A DNA stretch of 64,000 bases from Cryptomeria japonica (taxonomy: Eukaryota > Streptophyta > Pinopsida > Cupressales > Cupressaceae), in assembly GCF_030272615.1 (NCBI RefSeq), contig NC_081409.1:26607406-26671405 (forward strand), in the 5' to 3' direction. Both the position numbers and the translations under genes were made by a program. The number at the start of each line of letters is the position of its first letter. The first letter of the stretch is position 1. The notes beneath the pieces were generated by a model. It was given only the letters and a program-made list of their open reading frames with translations. It was not told the DNA's origin and did not search any database. Shown in pieces: positions 11,385 through 22,531 of the stretch.

Positions 11385-11850
11385 TGTGAGATTTTGCCAA
11401 GATCAAGAGCTCAATGAAAAGTACAATAGAGAGACAAAATAGATGATAGGAATAAACTGTATTCTATCAAGATGAAAATAATGATCAACTGGATCATCAA
11501 TCAATCAATTACATACAATGAATATGAGCCTGCTTATATAAGCAAGGCTATATGGATATGTGAGCACACAAACATGACATGTGGCTCAATAAGAAACAAG
11601 GGTAGGTAGAAAATAGGTGTGGTAGGTAGGAGAAACAATATAATATTCCACATGAGGTGGATCACCCACCGAATGTGGAATGTAACAACAAGATAAGACC
11701 ACAAAAGGTGGAAATTATCCTACACACACTATCCCAATGTGGCACAAACACCCAAGTGTCTCATACCCAAACTACTATGATATGCATGTACCTAAGTAAA
11801 CTTAAGTAAGGTGTAATAATATCCAACATGAATAAATAATTACACCACCA
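11385..11850 (-). repeat. 3' LTR of element B
   Basis: Left-hand copy, 3' with respect to minus-strand transcription. It ends TACACCACCA and is followed by a C run (11851 on), the complement of the polypurine tract. It contains the TATA-like CTTATATAAGC near 11535. Confidence 0.88.
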
Positions 11851-12192
11851 CCCCCCCTTAAGTGCAACTTAGGGGAATGCACTTGAGTCTACAATGCAAC
11901 TAAGCAATGCAAGATGGGTCTCGGCTACTAGGACATGTTAGGTACCCATGTACAAATGCAAATGCATGCAAACAAATGCAATGAAATCTCTCACAAAGTG
12001 GGGAAAGAGACAAAAATCCAATGGGAAAAAACCCTCCCCCAAAAGAGAGATGAAAAATATATATACATATAATTCTCAAAGAAGTGTGTGAGGAACAAAA
12101 CCCCATGTGAGGAAAAAGTCACCCCCATACGAGAGAAGAAGAGAGACTAGGCAGCCCCCCCTCAATGTAGATTCTACACCAATGATAGAAAC

Positions 12193-12760
12193 TCAATGAT
12201 GAATGAAGAAACTGCTCCACAAACATCGAACAACGTTCCTCCCCTTGGGAAGAAACAAAACCAAAGGTGTATCCATGAAGTCTCCCCAATCATGAAGGGA
12301 AGATGTAGGAAAACAACTCATGATGAATGAAGTCTCTAAAAACTGCTCAAGTGTCCCCATGTTGATGATGGAAGTTACCCCCTCCAAAGGTGGTGAACTA
12401 CTCCACACTGCTAAAAAAGGCACTCCAAGATCGAGTGGAGAATAATGTAGAACAATATCCAAAGAATCACATGTCTCCTCAAAGAATAAAGAGACCGCCT
12501 CCAACTGTTGTACAAAAGTATCCACAATCATGTCAACCTCGAAAGAAGGATCATGTAGAGAATGCACAAGAGGGTCAGAGTGTTCCCTCACAGTAGTTGA
12601 CAAAGGATCGTCTTCATCAAAGAGAAGATGAATGTCATCAATGATGTCTGCCAAATCTACAATGTAGGACTCCACAAACAAACATGCAATGTTTGTCAAG
12701 TAGTCATCCCAATGAACGGAAGTTGGAAGACATGAAATATCGTGCTGCACTGAATCATAA
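12193..12760 (-). pseudogene. Element B acidic unknown ORF
   Basis: A minus-strand frame of 185 codons lies between the protease region and the 3' LTR, where pol would be expected. It is rich in Asp, Glu, Leu and Ser (for example VDLADIIDDIHLLFDEDD near 12610-12665). A frame change near 12730 links it to the end of the protease frame, so it may have been the C-terminal part of a gag-protease fusion. I recognise no domain. It could be a recombined segment of unrelated origin. No function is assigned. Confidence 0.45.
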
Positions 12761-13439
12761 GAGGCAAAATTGTCACACTAGTTGCATCATCGGGTGCAAT
12801 AGGTGATGTGATATCAAGAGGAGATGAAATGTAGGGCTCAATAACGGGGTCACATGTGAGAACACCCAAGTTCAAGTACCCAAAGTTCTCCTCAAAATCT
12901 GAATCACCAACATAGGAAGAATCGACCTCATCAATAGGACCAAAATGTGAAAAGGAGTACAACCGAGATGCATGATCAATAATCCTTGTCACAATGATAG
13001 CTCTAGCCTCCAAGTCTCTGATGATAACTGAATTAGGTGTGAACTCCACAATTTTCCTAGTTGCCCCATGTGTGATATGATAGATGGAAAGAAGATTGTT
13101 TGTCAAATGGGGTACACACAACACATCATTGAAGGAGTTATCCCCAATGGCAATAGATCCTTTCCCAATCACATCCATGTATGTATGATTGCCCATCAAA
13201 ATCTGTGGCATGTGGCAAGGCTCAAATGAAGAGAACATAGACTGCAAATATGCCATATGATGAGAAGCCCCTGAATCTAGAAGTCATCTCCCTGAATCAT
13301 GACTTGTAGTAGCACAAAGAGCTTGTCCCTTTCCTTTATCTGTCCCAAAAGAGTGATCCTTTCCTTTATCCTTTTCTTTGGAAGAAGAAGCCGATGTAGA
13401 CATTCTAGAAGGTAGCTTGATTTTGTTCTTCTCAAGAAG
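12760..13439 (-). pseudogene. Element B protease and gag-pre-integrase remnant
   Basis: The aspartic protease site LLDSGASHHM is encoded at about 13254-13285 on the minus strand, followed by the copia pattern GNHTYMDVIGKGS and VPHLTNNLLSIYHIT (13081-13130). The matching region of element C shows the same order. A stop lies just before the DSG motif. The gag-pre-integrase domain expected after the EFTPNSV segment is lost. Copia protease would release capsid and enzymes from the polyprotein. Confidence 0.75.
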
Positions 13440-14283
13440 ATGCTTCAACTCATCAATATCCTTCGTGTAACAATGTTGTTCATCATGTCCCGACTTCTTG
13501 CAAATGCACAAAAAAGATTGTCCTTATATGATTTCCTCTTAGGTGAGTCACCTTATTGTGGAGAGGAGGATTGTGCTCCATCTTGTTGTGGTTTTGACTT
13601 AGGTTGCTTTTGATTCTTGCCTTTTCCTTGATTGCTTTGATTCCCTTTAGTAGCCACCAAAGCTTGTGACTTTGAAGATTTGAGAATCCCCATCTTAGTC
13701 AACTTAGATTGCTCAAGTATCAACATCTTAGTGAATGCATCAAAAGAGGGAGAAGTGTATGAGGAACCTTGAGCTAACCTATGGGTGTGAAAGCTAGATA
13801 CAAAGGCTACATACTCTAAAGGAAGCTTGTCCAACAAGTTGTAAACCAATTGAGCATCCTTTTTGTCAATTCCACAATCCTTTAGCTTTGCTCTTAGCTC
13901 AATTGATTTTGTGACATAATCTTGGATTGTATCAAAATCCTTGGGATCCAATGTTGTGAGTTCACTGTCAAGCTTGTAGCCCTTATCTCATCAACTTGTC
14001 CATACAATTTCTCATAAATATCCCAAGCCTTTTTAATTGTAGTACACTTATCAATGTGAAAAATGAGGTCATTTGATACATACTTTCTAAGAGTTCCAAG
14101 TGCCATAGAATTCTTAGTGAGTCATTCAATTTGAGCATTAGGATCAGCCTTAGGATTAGGTGGTGGTGTTATAGTTCCATTTACATAATGAATGAGTCCC
14201 TTTTCCATTAGTTTACTCCATGCCTTAATCTTCCATGATGCATAATTATGAGGAGTTAAAAGTGGAAATTTAGGAGAACCCAT
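13440..14283 (-). pseudogene. Element B gag
   Basis: The minus-strand ATG at 14283 opens MGSPKFPLLTPHNYASWK, the typical N-terminus of a copia gag. KAWDIYEKLYGQVDEI (near 13985-14035) and FDTIQDYVTKSIELRAKLKDCGI (13870-13945) follow, then a Gln/Lys-rich linker and a zinc knuckle CICKKSGHDEQHC (13470-13508). At least one stop near 14113 and two frame changes break it. Element C has the same domains in the same order. Product: capsid/nucleocapsid protein of the element. Confidence 0.8.
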
Positions 14284-14989
14284 AGCACCAAAATGAAAAA
14301 AAAAAAAGATAGATAGAGGCACAATCACACAAGATACTCCCCCAAATTACTCAATCAAGAACCCCCCCCCAAAATGATGATTTGGCACCTTTATACATAG
14401 TGTGTATACAATGGGCCACTTGCAAAACAAGGCAAGGTGGACTTCTAATTTTAACTTTACAAATTCTCAAAATGAGATATAAGAGACTTCAACAAATACT
14501 ACAAGTGATCTAAACTGAGATCCAAGCAAAATACAAGTACCAAATAGGCCAAAAAAGACCAAATACTGAAAGTAAAATTTCTACTCAAAATCACTACAAA
14601 CTAATGGCAGATTATGAAAGTAGACGAAAAATTATGCACTTTTAAAAAATGGTACCTGAAAACGAGGTTGTATGACCCCAAACGAAGCCTCTAAAGTTGC
14701 AAAATTTGGGATTAGATAGGTACAGTCATGAAAATCTACAAATTATGAAAAATTCATCCATCAAATTGAGAAAATTCCTCCACCACTGCAAAGAGCACAA
14801 AATTCTAGCCCATTTTAAAAAACAATTGCACCAAAAAAGGAGCAAAAATGAGCAACATACGGCCTCCTGAAGTCGGACTGTGAAATCAAAAAGGCAAATG
14901 AGAGGGGGTCCAAAAAATTTCAAAATACTGCAGACATCAGTAAATGACGGTCTTAAATTTGACGCCCGTATGCCCGTAAAAAAAATTTC

Positions 14990-15480
14990 ACCTCCCCCTG
15001 CATGGTTGTCAGTACTGTACAAATTGTACATGTGGCATTGACCAAGCTGGCACATGGCGGATGAGGTGTCTGATGTGTTCTGCTGACTAGGACTACCCTC
15101 GTGGCGATAAGTGGCATTGATGTGGTGGAAAGCAGGCGAGTTGTGGTCACCGTTGGGGAGGTCATAACCGACCAGAAAGGTGGGGCTCAGGGAGACGGCG
15201 GTCGCTAGGAAGCCAGAGCCGATGGGGCCAGGGCTGGAGCCAAGGTCGTCGTGAAAGGTGGTGGCCGTCAGAGAAGCCAGTGTTTCGGAAGGAGTAGCGG
15301 CCGACCAGAGCAAGCATGTCGGCGGGGGCAGGCAGCACTCGAGCCGAAAAACGCACGTCGACGAGAGCAACACGTTGATAGCGACGTGGGAGCCAGGAGG
15401 ACAACATGACTGCAGAGGAACTAGGTGGGGGCTGGTCGGGGTGGTGGCAGTACGGTCCCTGCAAAAATAAATGTTTGCAG
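14990..15480 (-). other. GC-rich leader of element B
   Basis: Between the primer site and the gag ATG lies about 1.5 kb of leader. Its middle 500 bp is strikingly richer in G and C than the rest of the window (many GGCGG and GTCGACG words) and is open in more than one frame, including a 215-codon minus-strand frame from 15373 to 14726. No domain is visible, so I do not call that frame a gene. Confidence 0.5.
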
Positions 15481-15850
15481 AGGAAGTATGGGGAGCGGGG
15501 ACAGGGGTCCCCCCTAAAACAAAAAAAAAATGATTTTTTTTTTTTAATAAAAACTTTTACAATAATAAAATTCTACGAAATTTGTTTAAAAAAATAAATG
15601 GAAATAATACCAATTTCGTAGAAAAGATTTTTTTTTTTTGAAAATCCGTACAATAATAGCAAGATTTGCGAAATATTTTTTTCTCACCAAAACAGGTCGA
15701 GTTTATACTCGATTTTTATGGAAACGGCCTCCCAGATGTGATGGTGATGCCCAAAATATTGTATGATGCACCCAAAAAATGCAGATCCCCAAATATGAAA
15801 ATAGAAGCCTCCAGAATGTCTCCAAAAGACTAATCAAAGAATCCCTTTAG

Positions 15851-15862
15851 GCTCTGATACCA
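15851..15862 (-). other. Primer binding site of element B
   Basis: GCTCTGATACCA on the plus strand, that is TGGTATCAGAGC on the minus strand, directly next to the 5' LTR. Confidence 0.9.
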
Positions 15863-16352
15863 TGTGAGATTTTGCCAAGATCAAGAGCTCAATGAAAAGT
15901 ACAATAGAGAGACAAAATAGATGATAGGAATAAACTGTATTCTATCAAGATGAAAATACTGATCAACTGGATCATCAATCAATCAATTACATACAATGAA
16001 TATGAGCTTGCTTATATAGGCAAGGCTATATGGATATGTGAGAACACAAACATGACATGTGGCTCAATAAGAAACAAAGGTAGGTATAAAATAGGTGTGG
16101 TAGGTAGGTAGAAAATAGGCGTGGTAGGTAGGAGAAACAATATAATATTCCACATGAGGTGGATCACCCACTAAATGTGGAATGTAACAACAAGATAAGA
16201 CCACAAAAGGTGGAAATTCTCCTACACACACTATCCCAATGTGGCACAAACACCCAAGTGTTTCATACCCAAACTACTATGATATGCATGTACCTAATTA
16301 AACTTAAGTAAGGTGTAATAATATCCAACATGAATAAATAATTACACCAACA
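15863..16352 (-). repeat. 5' LTR of element B
   Basis: 490 bp. About 24 bp longer than the other copy, mainly through an extra GTAGGTAGAAAATAGG-type repeat near 16095-16130. Confidence 0.88.
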
Positions 16353-16357
16353 ATTCC

Positions 16358-17171
16358 AAGTTGGATTGTGACTCCTGTCAATTAAGTTGTTGTTTTCAAT
16401 TTTATAAGAATAAGTCATCCACATTGTTAGGGAGGATTGACAAGTGTTCAAAATAGTTTCTATGATGTAATTAGCCCACGCTCTTAGACTATGTATAAAG
16501 TCCAATTTTGTTACAGTTTGGGGGATCTTTTGCATCTGTGATATAAAGCTTAGAATTTTGATTAGCTAGATAAGTTACTACTATCTTTTTTATACCATTA
16601 AAGAATGAATAAAGTGATGATTGGCTATATTTTGAGCTAATACTAAGATGCATTCAAAGGTTTAAACCCTTAAGAAAGGTCCACTTGAGGTTGTGTAATC
16701 CTCTTTGTAGTTAGATTGATTAATTTAACATTAGTTAAGATTGTTCACTAATTTGATAGATTATTTATCATAATTATTTCTCTTCAATTAGATAGATAGA
16801 AAATATTCATGATATCGTGGTATAAATTTTAAATTAGAAGTTGTAGCATAGTCATAACACCACACTACCTACAACCATTGTTGGGTCACTTGCCAATTAC
16901 CCACAACAACTGTTGTGCAAATAGGTTTACATTCCAATATTGTCTCAGTTTCAAGTTAATTGTTGAAATTAATTAGTTCCCTTTACGCAACTAATAGACA
17001 ACTTAGAGAGTCTTTGGCAACACATATATGCCAACATTGTTCAAGTATATACATCCCTAGTTGATAATAAATGAACCCCTATTATAAGATTTATTGGTCC
17101 ATTAAGTGTATACATTGAGTTTTCTAAATTGACCTATTGTACCTAAAAGGAGTCAGTTAGGTGATACCAGT
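16358..17171. other. Spacer, no gene recognised
   Basis: AT-rich DNA between element B and the first coding remains of element E. Only short, domain-free ORFs are present. It may include unrecognised 5' sequence of element E. Confidence 0.4.
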
Positions 17172-18227
17172 ATGAAATCAGATGATGACGATGATGAAGT
17201 TGATCTTGTGGAAGAATTACTTTGTCTTGGCAAAGAGATAAAGAAGAAGAAGAATATCGTTGAAGAAGTCAAGGCTAAAGATAAATTAGCTCAAAATCTT
17301 GAAAAGGCAGAAAGGATAGTCAATGAATTAAAGCTTGAAATAGTAGAAGAAAAAAGGATGAAAGAAATTGTGTTGACAAAGAGGTTGCTAAATAGAGACA
17401 AGGATTGTGGAAAACTAGAGGCTACAATTGTTGCATTAACAAAGGATCTTGACAAAACAAATAATTTGTTGAAGATGAATTTGGAAGGAGTAAAAATATG
17501 TTGGATCAGATGATTGGGAGTTGAAGGTCACCACATATCAAAGCAAGCATTGGTTTCATTGAAGAACAAAAGGGAAAGAGTGCAAAACAATCTATGAAGA
17601 TAGTAGTAGAGAATTTAAAAGTTCTAAGTTAGAACAAATTGTGACAACTAAAGAGAGTAGAAAGTTGGATGATGGTTTCACTCAAGTTCAGAGGAAGAAT
17701 AGGAGATCCAGAAGGCAAGCACTGAGAGGACAAGGACTAAAGACTAGGTTCAATCATTTTGGTCATAGGCTTGTGGATTGTAGGAAAGGTTCGGTAAGAA
17801 GCAATAATTTTGTTAGTATAAATGTGTTTGCTCCATTGTTTGATTTCAATATTATTTGTCATAAATGCAACAACTATGGACACATTGCAAGAAATTGTAG
17901 AAGCAATTTTATCAGTTATCCTATGTTGCAAATTAAAGAAAACAACACAATGAATCAAAGAAGTAGTTCTAGAAAGGTGTGGAAGAGGAAACCTGAAGAA
18001 CAAAAGAAGATAAGTCTTTGGTAGCTCGGAATGCACTTCATGCTTAGAAGGAGAAGAATTTATGGATCATAGACAATGGATGTTCAACTCACATGATTGA
18101 AGATAAGGGTATATTCATGAATTTCAAGAAGTTTGATGGAAGAGATGTTAATTTTGGTAACAACTTTGTTGCCAAGATTGTTGGTAAGGGTACTTTGAGT
18201 CTCAATGGTGGTAAGATAAGGACCTAC
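17172..18227 (+). pseudogene. Element E, left part: copia gag end and protease
   Basis: A coiled-coil stretch of 113 codons (17172-17513) is followed by a second open stretch (17641-18024) with a degenerate knuckle (FNHFGHRLVDC) and a complete one (CHKCNNYGHIARNC near 17859-17900). The protease site WIIDNGCSTHM lies at 18063-18095, with GKGTLSLNGGKIRT running to the breakpoint. The frame breaks off at CCTAC, where element D is inserted, and resumes at 34850. Neither an N-terminal gag domain nor an LTR was found, so the element is truncated on its left. Confidence 0.75.
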
Positions 18228-20071
18228 TGATGGGAATATTGTCATTGATGTCAAATGGAATTGCTACCTGATGCACAGTTGTATATCCAGACATATATAC
18301 TAATAACCGTGGAGATTGATGAACATATTAATGTCAAAGTGATTTCATGGAGATTGATGAACATATTGATGTATAAGTGATTTCATGAAGATTAATGAAC
18401 ATATTGATGTATATTACCATATACCTACAACAGATAAACACAGTAGATGAACACAACAGGTATACATATCTACATGTACACCTACAACAATATGTACATA
18501 TATATCTATGCTATATACCTACAACAGATGAACACGGTAGTGAATCATCCCTGTGAGCTATGGTCAAACACACAAGGAGACCTGGAGAATACTTTCGAAT
18601 ATGCAATAGGTGTAACATTTAATTTGTATAGATTTGTGTCATCCAGCCAATCAAAAAAACTTAGAACCTCTGGCATAAAATCACACAAAGTTAGAATCAT
18701 GATCAAATAGTCACATGCGAAGGATGCATATATGAAGGTTTGCGATATATTAAAGCCACACATTGCAGATATATGCGTTGTTATATACTATCGGGTTCAT
18801 ACGTATAACTAATTTTGTGAAGAGAAAATGCTAACAATGACCAAGTTAAAGTATTTAGCGACAAATATATATGCTAACATAATCCTTAATTCTTAGTGGC
18901 AAGACATGACAAAGCAAAAGACAAAATCTCCTCAACAAGTCGAACCATAAGAGTCGATCAAGGAACAACACCAATGCTTGGACAAGAGTAAGTATGAGTT
19001 TGTTTAACTAACGAATCATAATCAATACAATTATGTATTGAAGAGATGTGATGCTTTTTTATAAAGCAAACAAAAAGGAGAGATGGAAACCGATAAGGAA
19101 AGACATGATCTTTCATATGAAAGGTTGTAAGTTATACATACTTATAATATGGAGAAAAAGAAAGAAATCAAATCTGATTTTTGAGAAAGACAATGCAGAG
19201 TTAGAGACTAAAATTATATGTGATTCTGTGCGGACAGAGGTAATTGATGCTGCCTGTATTCAAAATAGGGATGGTATAATCCCGAAAGTGTGAAGTTATC
19301 ACATATATTAAAACTATGTAGTGCTAAATTTAAATAAGATAAACTATTCATTGTGCTGGAAAGTTTGAACATAATTTATACGGTGTTGAAGGAAAAGTTC
19401 TAAGGCAAATGTGTATGTAACTCTGGGCAGATGTTGATACTGAGACATTAAAAGAATACGATCAGAAGAATCTGGTGTGTATAAATCTGATTCAAGATCA
19501 TAAGAAGAAATACGACTGTAATTGAATATACAGAAAGCATATTTATGTTGAGAAGAATATTAGAGTGATCTTTAGATAAATTCTATGGAAATTTGGAAGC
19601 AAAAGAAATACAAAGAATATGTTTGTTAAGAATAAAACAATAGACTAAGTGTCTCATTTGTGAAAAACTACTATTGATAATTTTTGTATATATAAGAATA
19701 TTCTTTGTGAAAAGAAAAGTTTATGTAACTTATATATTGCGATTTGCTGAGGAAACTATGATTAATATTTAATCAGTTTATTTTGGTGTGTGAATAGGGT
19801 AAAGGGTGAGCTTTATCCTTGTGAGTGGTAGCTCACTAAATTAGTGAAGGGGTTGGAGTTTCTTGTAGGTTGAAGCCTATGAATTGGAGTTAGGGAGTTA
19901 GGGCTTCCTGCAGGTTGGACCCTATGAAAAATAGTGAGAGGCGTTGGAGCTCCTTGTGGGATGTTGCCCACAAAAAGAGGTTGTGTACCTCTAAAAATTT
20001 TGTAAAATAAATTATTAAGTTATAATATAATGATTCACCCCCCCCCTCTTAGTATATTTGAGTACTCTTCA
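18228..20071 (+). repeat. 5' LTR of element D
   Basis: 1,844 bp. It holds a 38-bp tandem repeat (18311-18414, about 2.7 copies of GGAGATTGATGAACATAT...) also present in the 3' copy at about 25748-25851. The end shows a run of 9 C's and CTCTTAGTATATTTG. Confidence 0.9.
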
Positions 20072-20073
20072 AT

Positions 20074-20085
20074 TGGTATTAGAGC
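20074..20085 (+). other. Primer binding site of element D
   Basis: TGGTATTAGAGC, one C-to-T change from the TGGTATCAGAGC of the other elements, two bases after the LTR. Confidence 0.85.
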
Positions 20086-20137
20086 GGGTTCCTTTGACAA
20101 GAGCCTTACAGCTCAAAGGAAGATCCTCTAGAGCACC

Positions 20138-21597
20138 ATGATAGATAGTTATGCTTCAGTTAGAAATCCAATTTTTGATGGAACAAACTATGATTTTTAG
20201 AGCATCAAAATGGTAGCCTTCTTGAATGCACTTGGCTTTGATGTATGGGAATCAGTGGTAGATGGTTATACACCTCCAACCACTCTACCAATTGATCAAG
20301 CAGGAAAGAGAAGAAGTGAGACTAATGCAAAAGAAAAACATGCCATTCTATGCAACCTTGTTGATTCTAAATTCATGAAGGTCATGCATTACAAATCAGC
20401 TAAGAGATCTAGGTAAAATTGAAGAACATGTATGAAGGAGATGAAAAGGTGAAGGAAGCAAAACTACAAACTCTTAGGGGGGAATTTGAAGATCTGAAAA
20501 TGAAGGAAGATGAAGATGTTGCAACTTATTTTCTTTGTGTGGATGAAATAGTAAATGCAGTCCAAGGTTTGGGTGAAGAAATTGAAGAGAAGTCCCTTGT
20601 TAGAAAATTGCTACAATCCTTGACAATGAAATTTGACTCCAAGATTTATGCGCTTGAAGAAATGAAAGATTTGGACAAGCTAATAAAGGATAAATTGTAT
20701 GGGATTCTCACAACCTATGAAATGAGAAGAGAATACAAGCCATCACAAAAGGAAGTAGCCTTCAAGGCATCAAAGAAGAAGGATAAACATCATGTACCAA
20801 ATGAAAGTTCAAGCAGTGAATCAGAAGAAACAACTGCTTACTTCATGAGAAAATTCAAAAAGGGTAAGAGCAAAAACAAAAGAAACTTCAGATGCTACAA
20901 TTGTGGGAAAATTGGACACTATGCTTTAAATTATCCTCAAAATGAAAGTGAAAGTAGTGAAGAGGAGAAGAAAACTTATTCCAAAAGGAAAGGCAAGAAA
21001 AAATATAAGAAGAACTACTCCAAACATAAGAATAGTCTATATTCTAAGAAAGACTCTAGCTCATCAGAAGAGAGTCTTGAAGATTGCTCTAGCAGTGATC
21101 AAGAAGAAATACTTTTCATGGCCATATTGGAAGAAAATGATGAAAGGGAGAAAGAAGAAGAACAAGATGTGAGTTGTATTGAAGAGGATGTAGATCTTGA
21201 AGAAGAGTTGTACTATGCCTACAAGAAAATTGAAAAGTTAAAGGAAAAGGTCTCAAAATACAAAACAAGATGTCAAGAATCAATTGAGCTTATAGAAGAC
21301 CTAAAAATGCAAATAGAAGAAGCCAAAAGAGTGGAGGAAATAACAATCAATCAGCTTAAGGAAAAATAAGAAGAATGCAGCAAATTAATAGAGGAAGTTG
21401 TCCTCTTAAAAGGGAATAAAGAACCTGTTGACTCTAAATTTTACCTTGGAAGCAAACAACCTTATGGGAAATTCAATGATGGGGGACCAATTGCAAAGGG
21501 TTCACTGAATGACCTCTAGCATTGAGAAGCTGACTCTTCCTTGTGGTTTTGAGAAAAGGGAAAAGAAGGAAACACCCAAAACAATAAAATCTAAACT
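20138..21597 (+). pseudogene. Element D gag
   Basis: The ATG at 20138 starts MIDSYASVRNPIFDGTNYDF; a TAG at 20198 replaces an expected Trp. A frame change near 20410 leads into a 316-codon open stretch (20419-21369) with the UBN2 pattern DEIVNAVQGLGEEIEEK and LYGILTTYEMRREY, a zinc knuckle CYNCGKIGHYALNY (last Cys changed to Tyr, 20893-20934), a Ser/Glu/Lys-rich region and a coiled coil. Coding similarity continues to about 21597 and resumes at 22532 after an insert. Product: copia capsid/nucleocapsid protein. Confidence 0.82.
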
Positions 21598-22522
21598 ATT
21601 GAGGCGATGCGCCAGAGCATTTTTCTAAGAAGACATGAGTATACAAAAACCCAAGAACATATGGTTTTTGAGCTCATTCAACATTTATATGTGAATCAGA
21701 AACACAATTAAGGCATAATTAAATTTCCTTGTAACATAAAGAAATACCCATCATGCATCTACCAGATAACAAGTGCAAAACATAGTTTAATCAGCAGAAT
21801 CTTAGATATATATTTCCAAATTTATTAGAATTCTAATAGAAAGCACAGAAGAAACCATCAGAGCATACTGAAAGAAATATCACAAAGGCCATAGGCACAG
21901 TTTGATCAATCTTCTTCAGAAAACAATAATAGTTTAAAAGGCTGAAATTCCTACTAAGAAAACTTAATTGTTTTTCTTCCAAAGTTCTAAACCCCTACAA
22001 CAGGGAGAAAAAAAACCATAAATAGAGTCGTGGCTCTGGAAACAGCTCCAAAATATGCCAAACAGGCATAACTGCCCCTGAACAGAAAAACTAAGCCGTG
22101 TCACCCCGAAGATCGCACCCAGCAAAATGGCCCCAAGACTCCACTCCCTGTCTGCGACAACCTTCATACCGACACAAACCGAAAAGATTTTGCTAACCGC
22201 AGAGGAAGATGCGATAGACTAGGAAATCTCTTCAAACAGAAACGTGCCCGCCAAAACATGAAGGTGCCAGGTAACCGCTCTCTTACCGCACTACAAGGTG
22301 GGCCCCGAAAAGGAAGCCTAGTCAGCAACATCTTTCCATTTATCTCCATCGCGCTACTCCAAAACTTAAACGCCAAATACAGATTGTTGGGGTAACATTG
22401 AGTTGACAATTGTCTTGTACACCTTGCACTGTTGGAAAGCTGAAAGGAAAAAATAAGCAACCCGGTCGAAAACTTAATTATGGGAATTTTAATGTGAATA
22501 GAACCTAAGGAGTTTGACACAT
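21598..22522. mobile_element. 925-bp insert in element D gag, type unknown
   Basis: The gag reading is interrupted here. The edges carry ATCTAAACT (21589-21597) and ATCTTAACT (22523-22531), eight of nine bases alike, compatible with a 9-bp target duplication of Mutator-like elements. No terminal inverted repeat is visible, which argues against a standard Mutator element. The right half is richer in GC and has a 118-codon minus-strand ORF (22164-22520) without a recognisable domain. The call rests on the loss of gag similarity and the short repeat only. Confidence 0.35.
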
Positions 22523-22531
22523 ATCTTAACT

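Larger units (their letters stand above)
11385..16352 (-). mobile_element. Element B: copia-type gag-protease element, no pol
   Basis: Direct LTRs at 11385-11850 and 15863-16352 begin TGTGAGATTTTGCC and end near ACACCAACA. The flanks ATTCT (11380-11384) and ATTCC (16353-16357) form a 5-bp target duplication with one mismatch. The primer site complement GCTCTGATACCA (15851-15862) shows the element reads on the minus strand. Inside, in transcription order, are a GC-rich leader, gag with a zinc knuckle, a protease-type DSGASHH site and an acidic unknown ORF. Integrase, RT and RNase H are absent. The LTR and gag closely resemble element C, which does carry them. Confidence 0.88.

Noticed and set aside
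14726-15373. 215-codon minus-strand ORF in the leader of element B
   Set aside because: Open because of GC-rich composition; overlapping frames on both strands are also open and no domain is visible.
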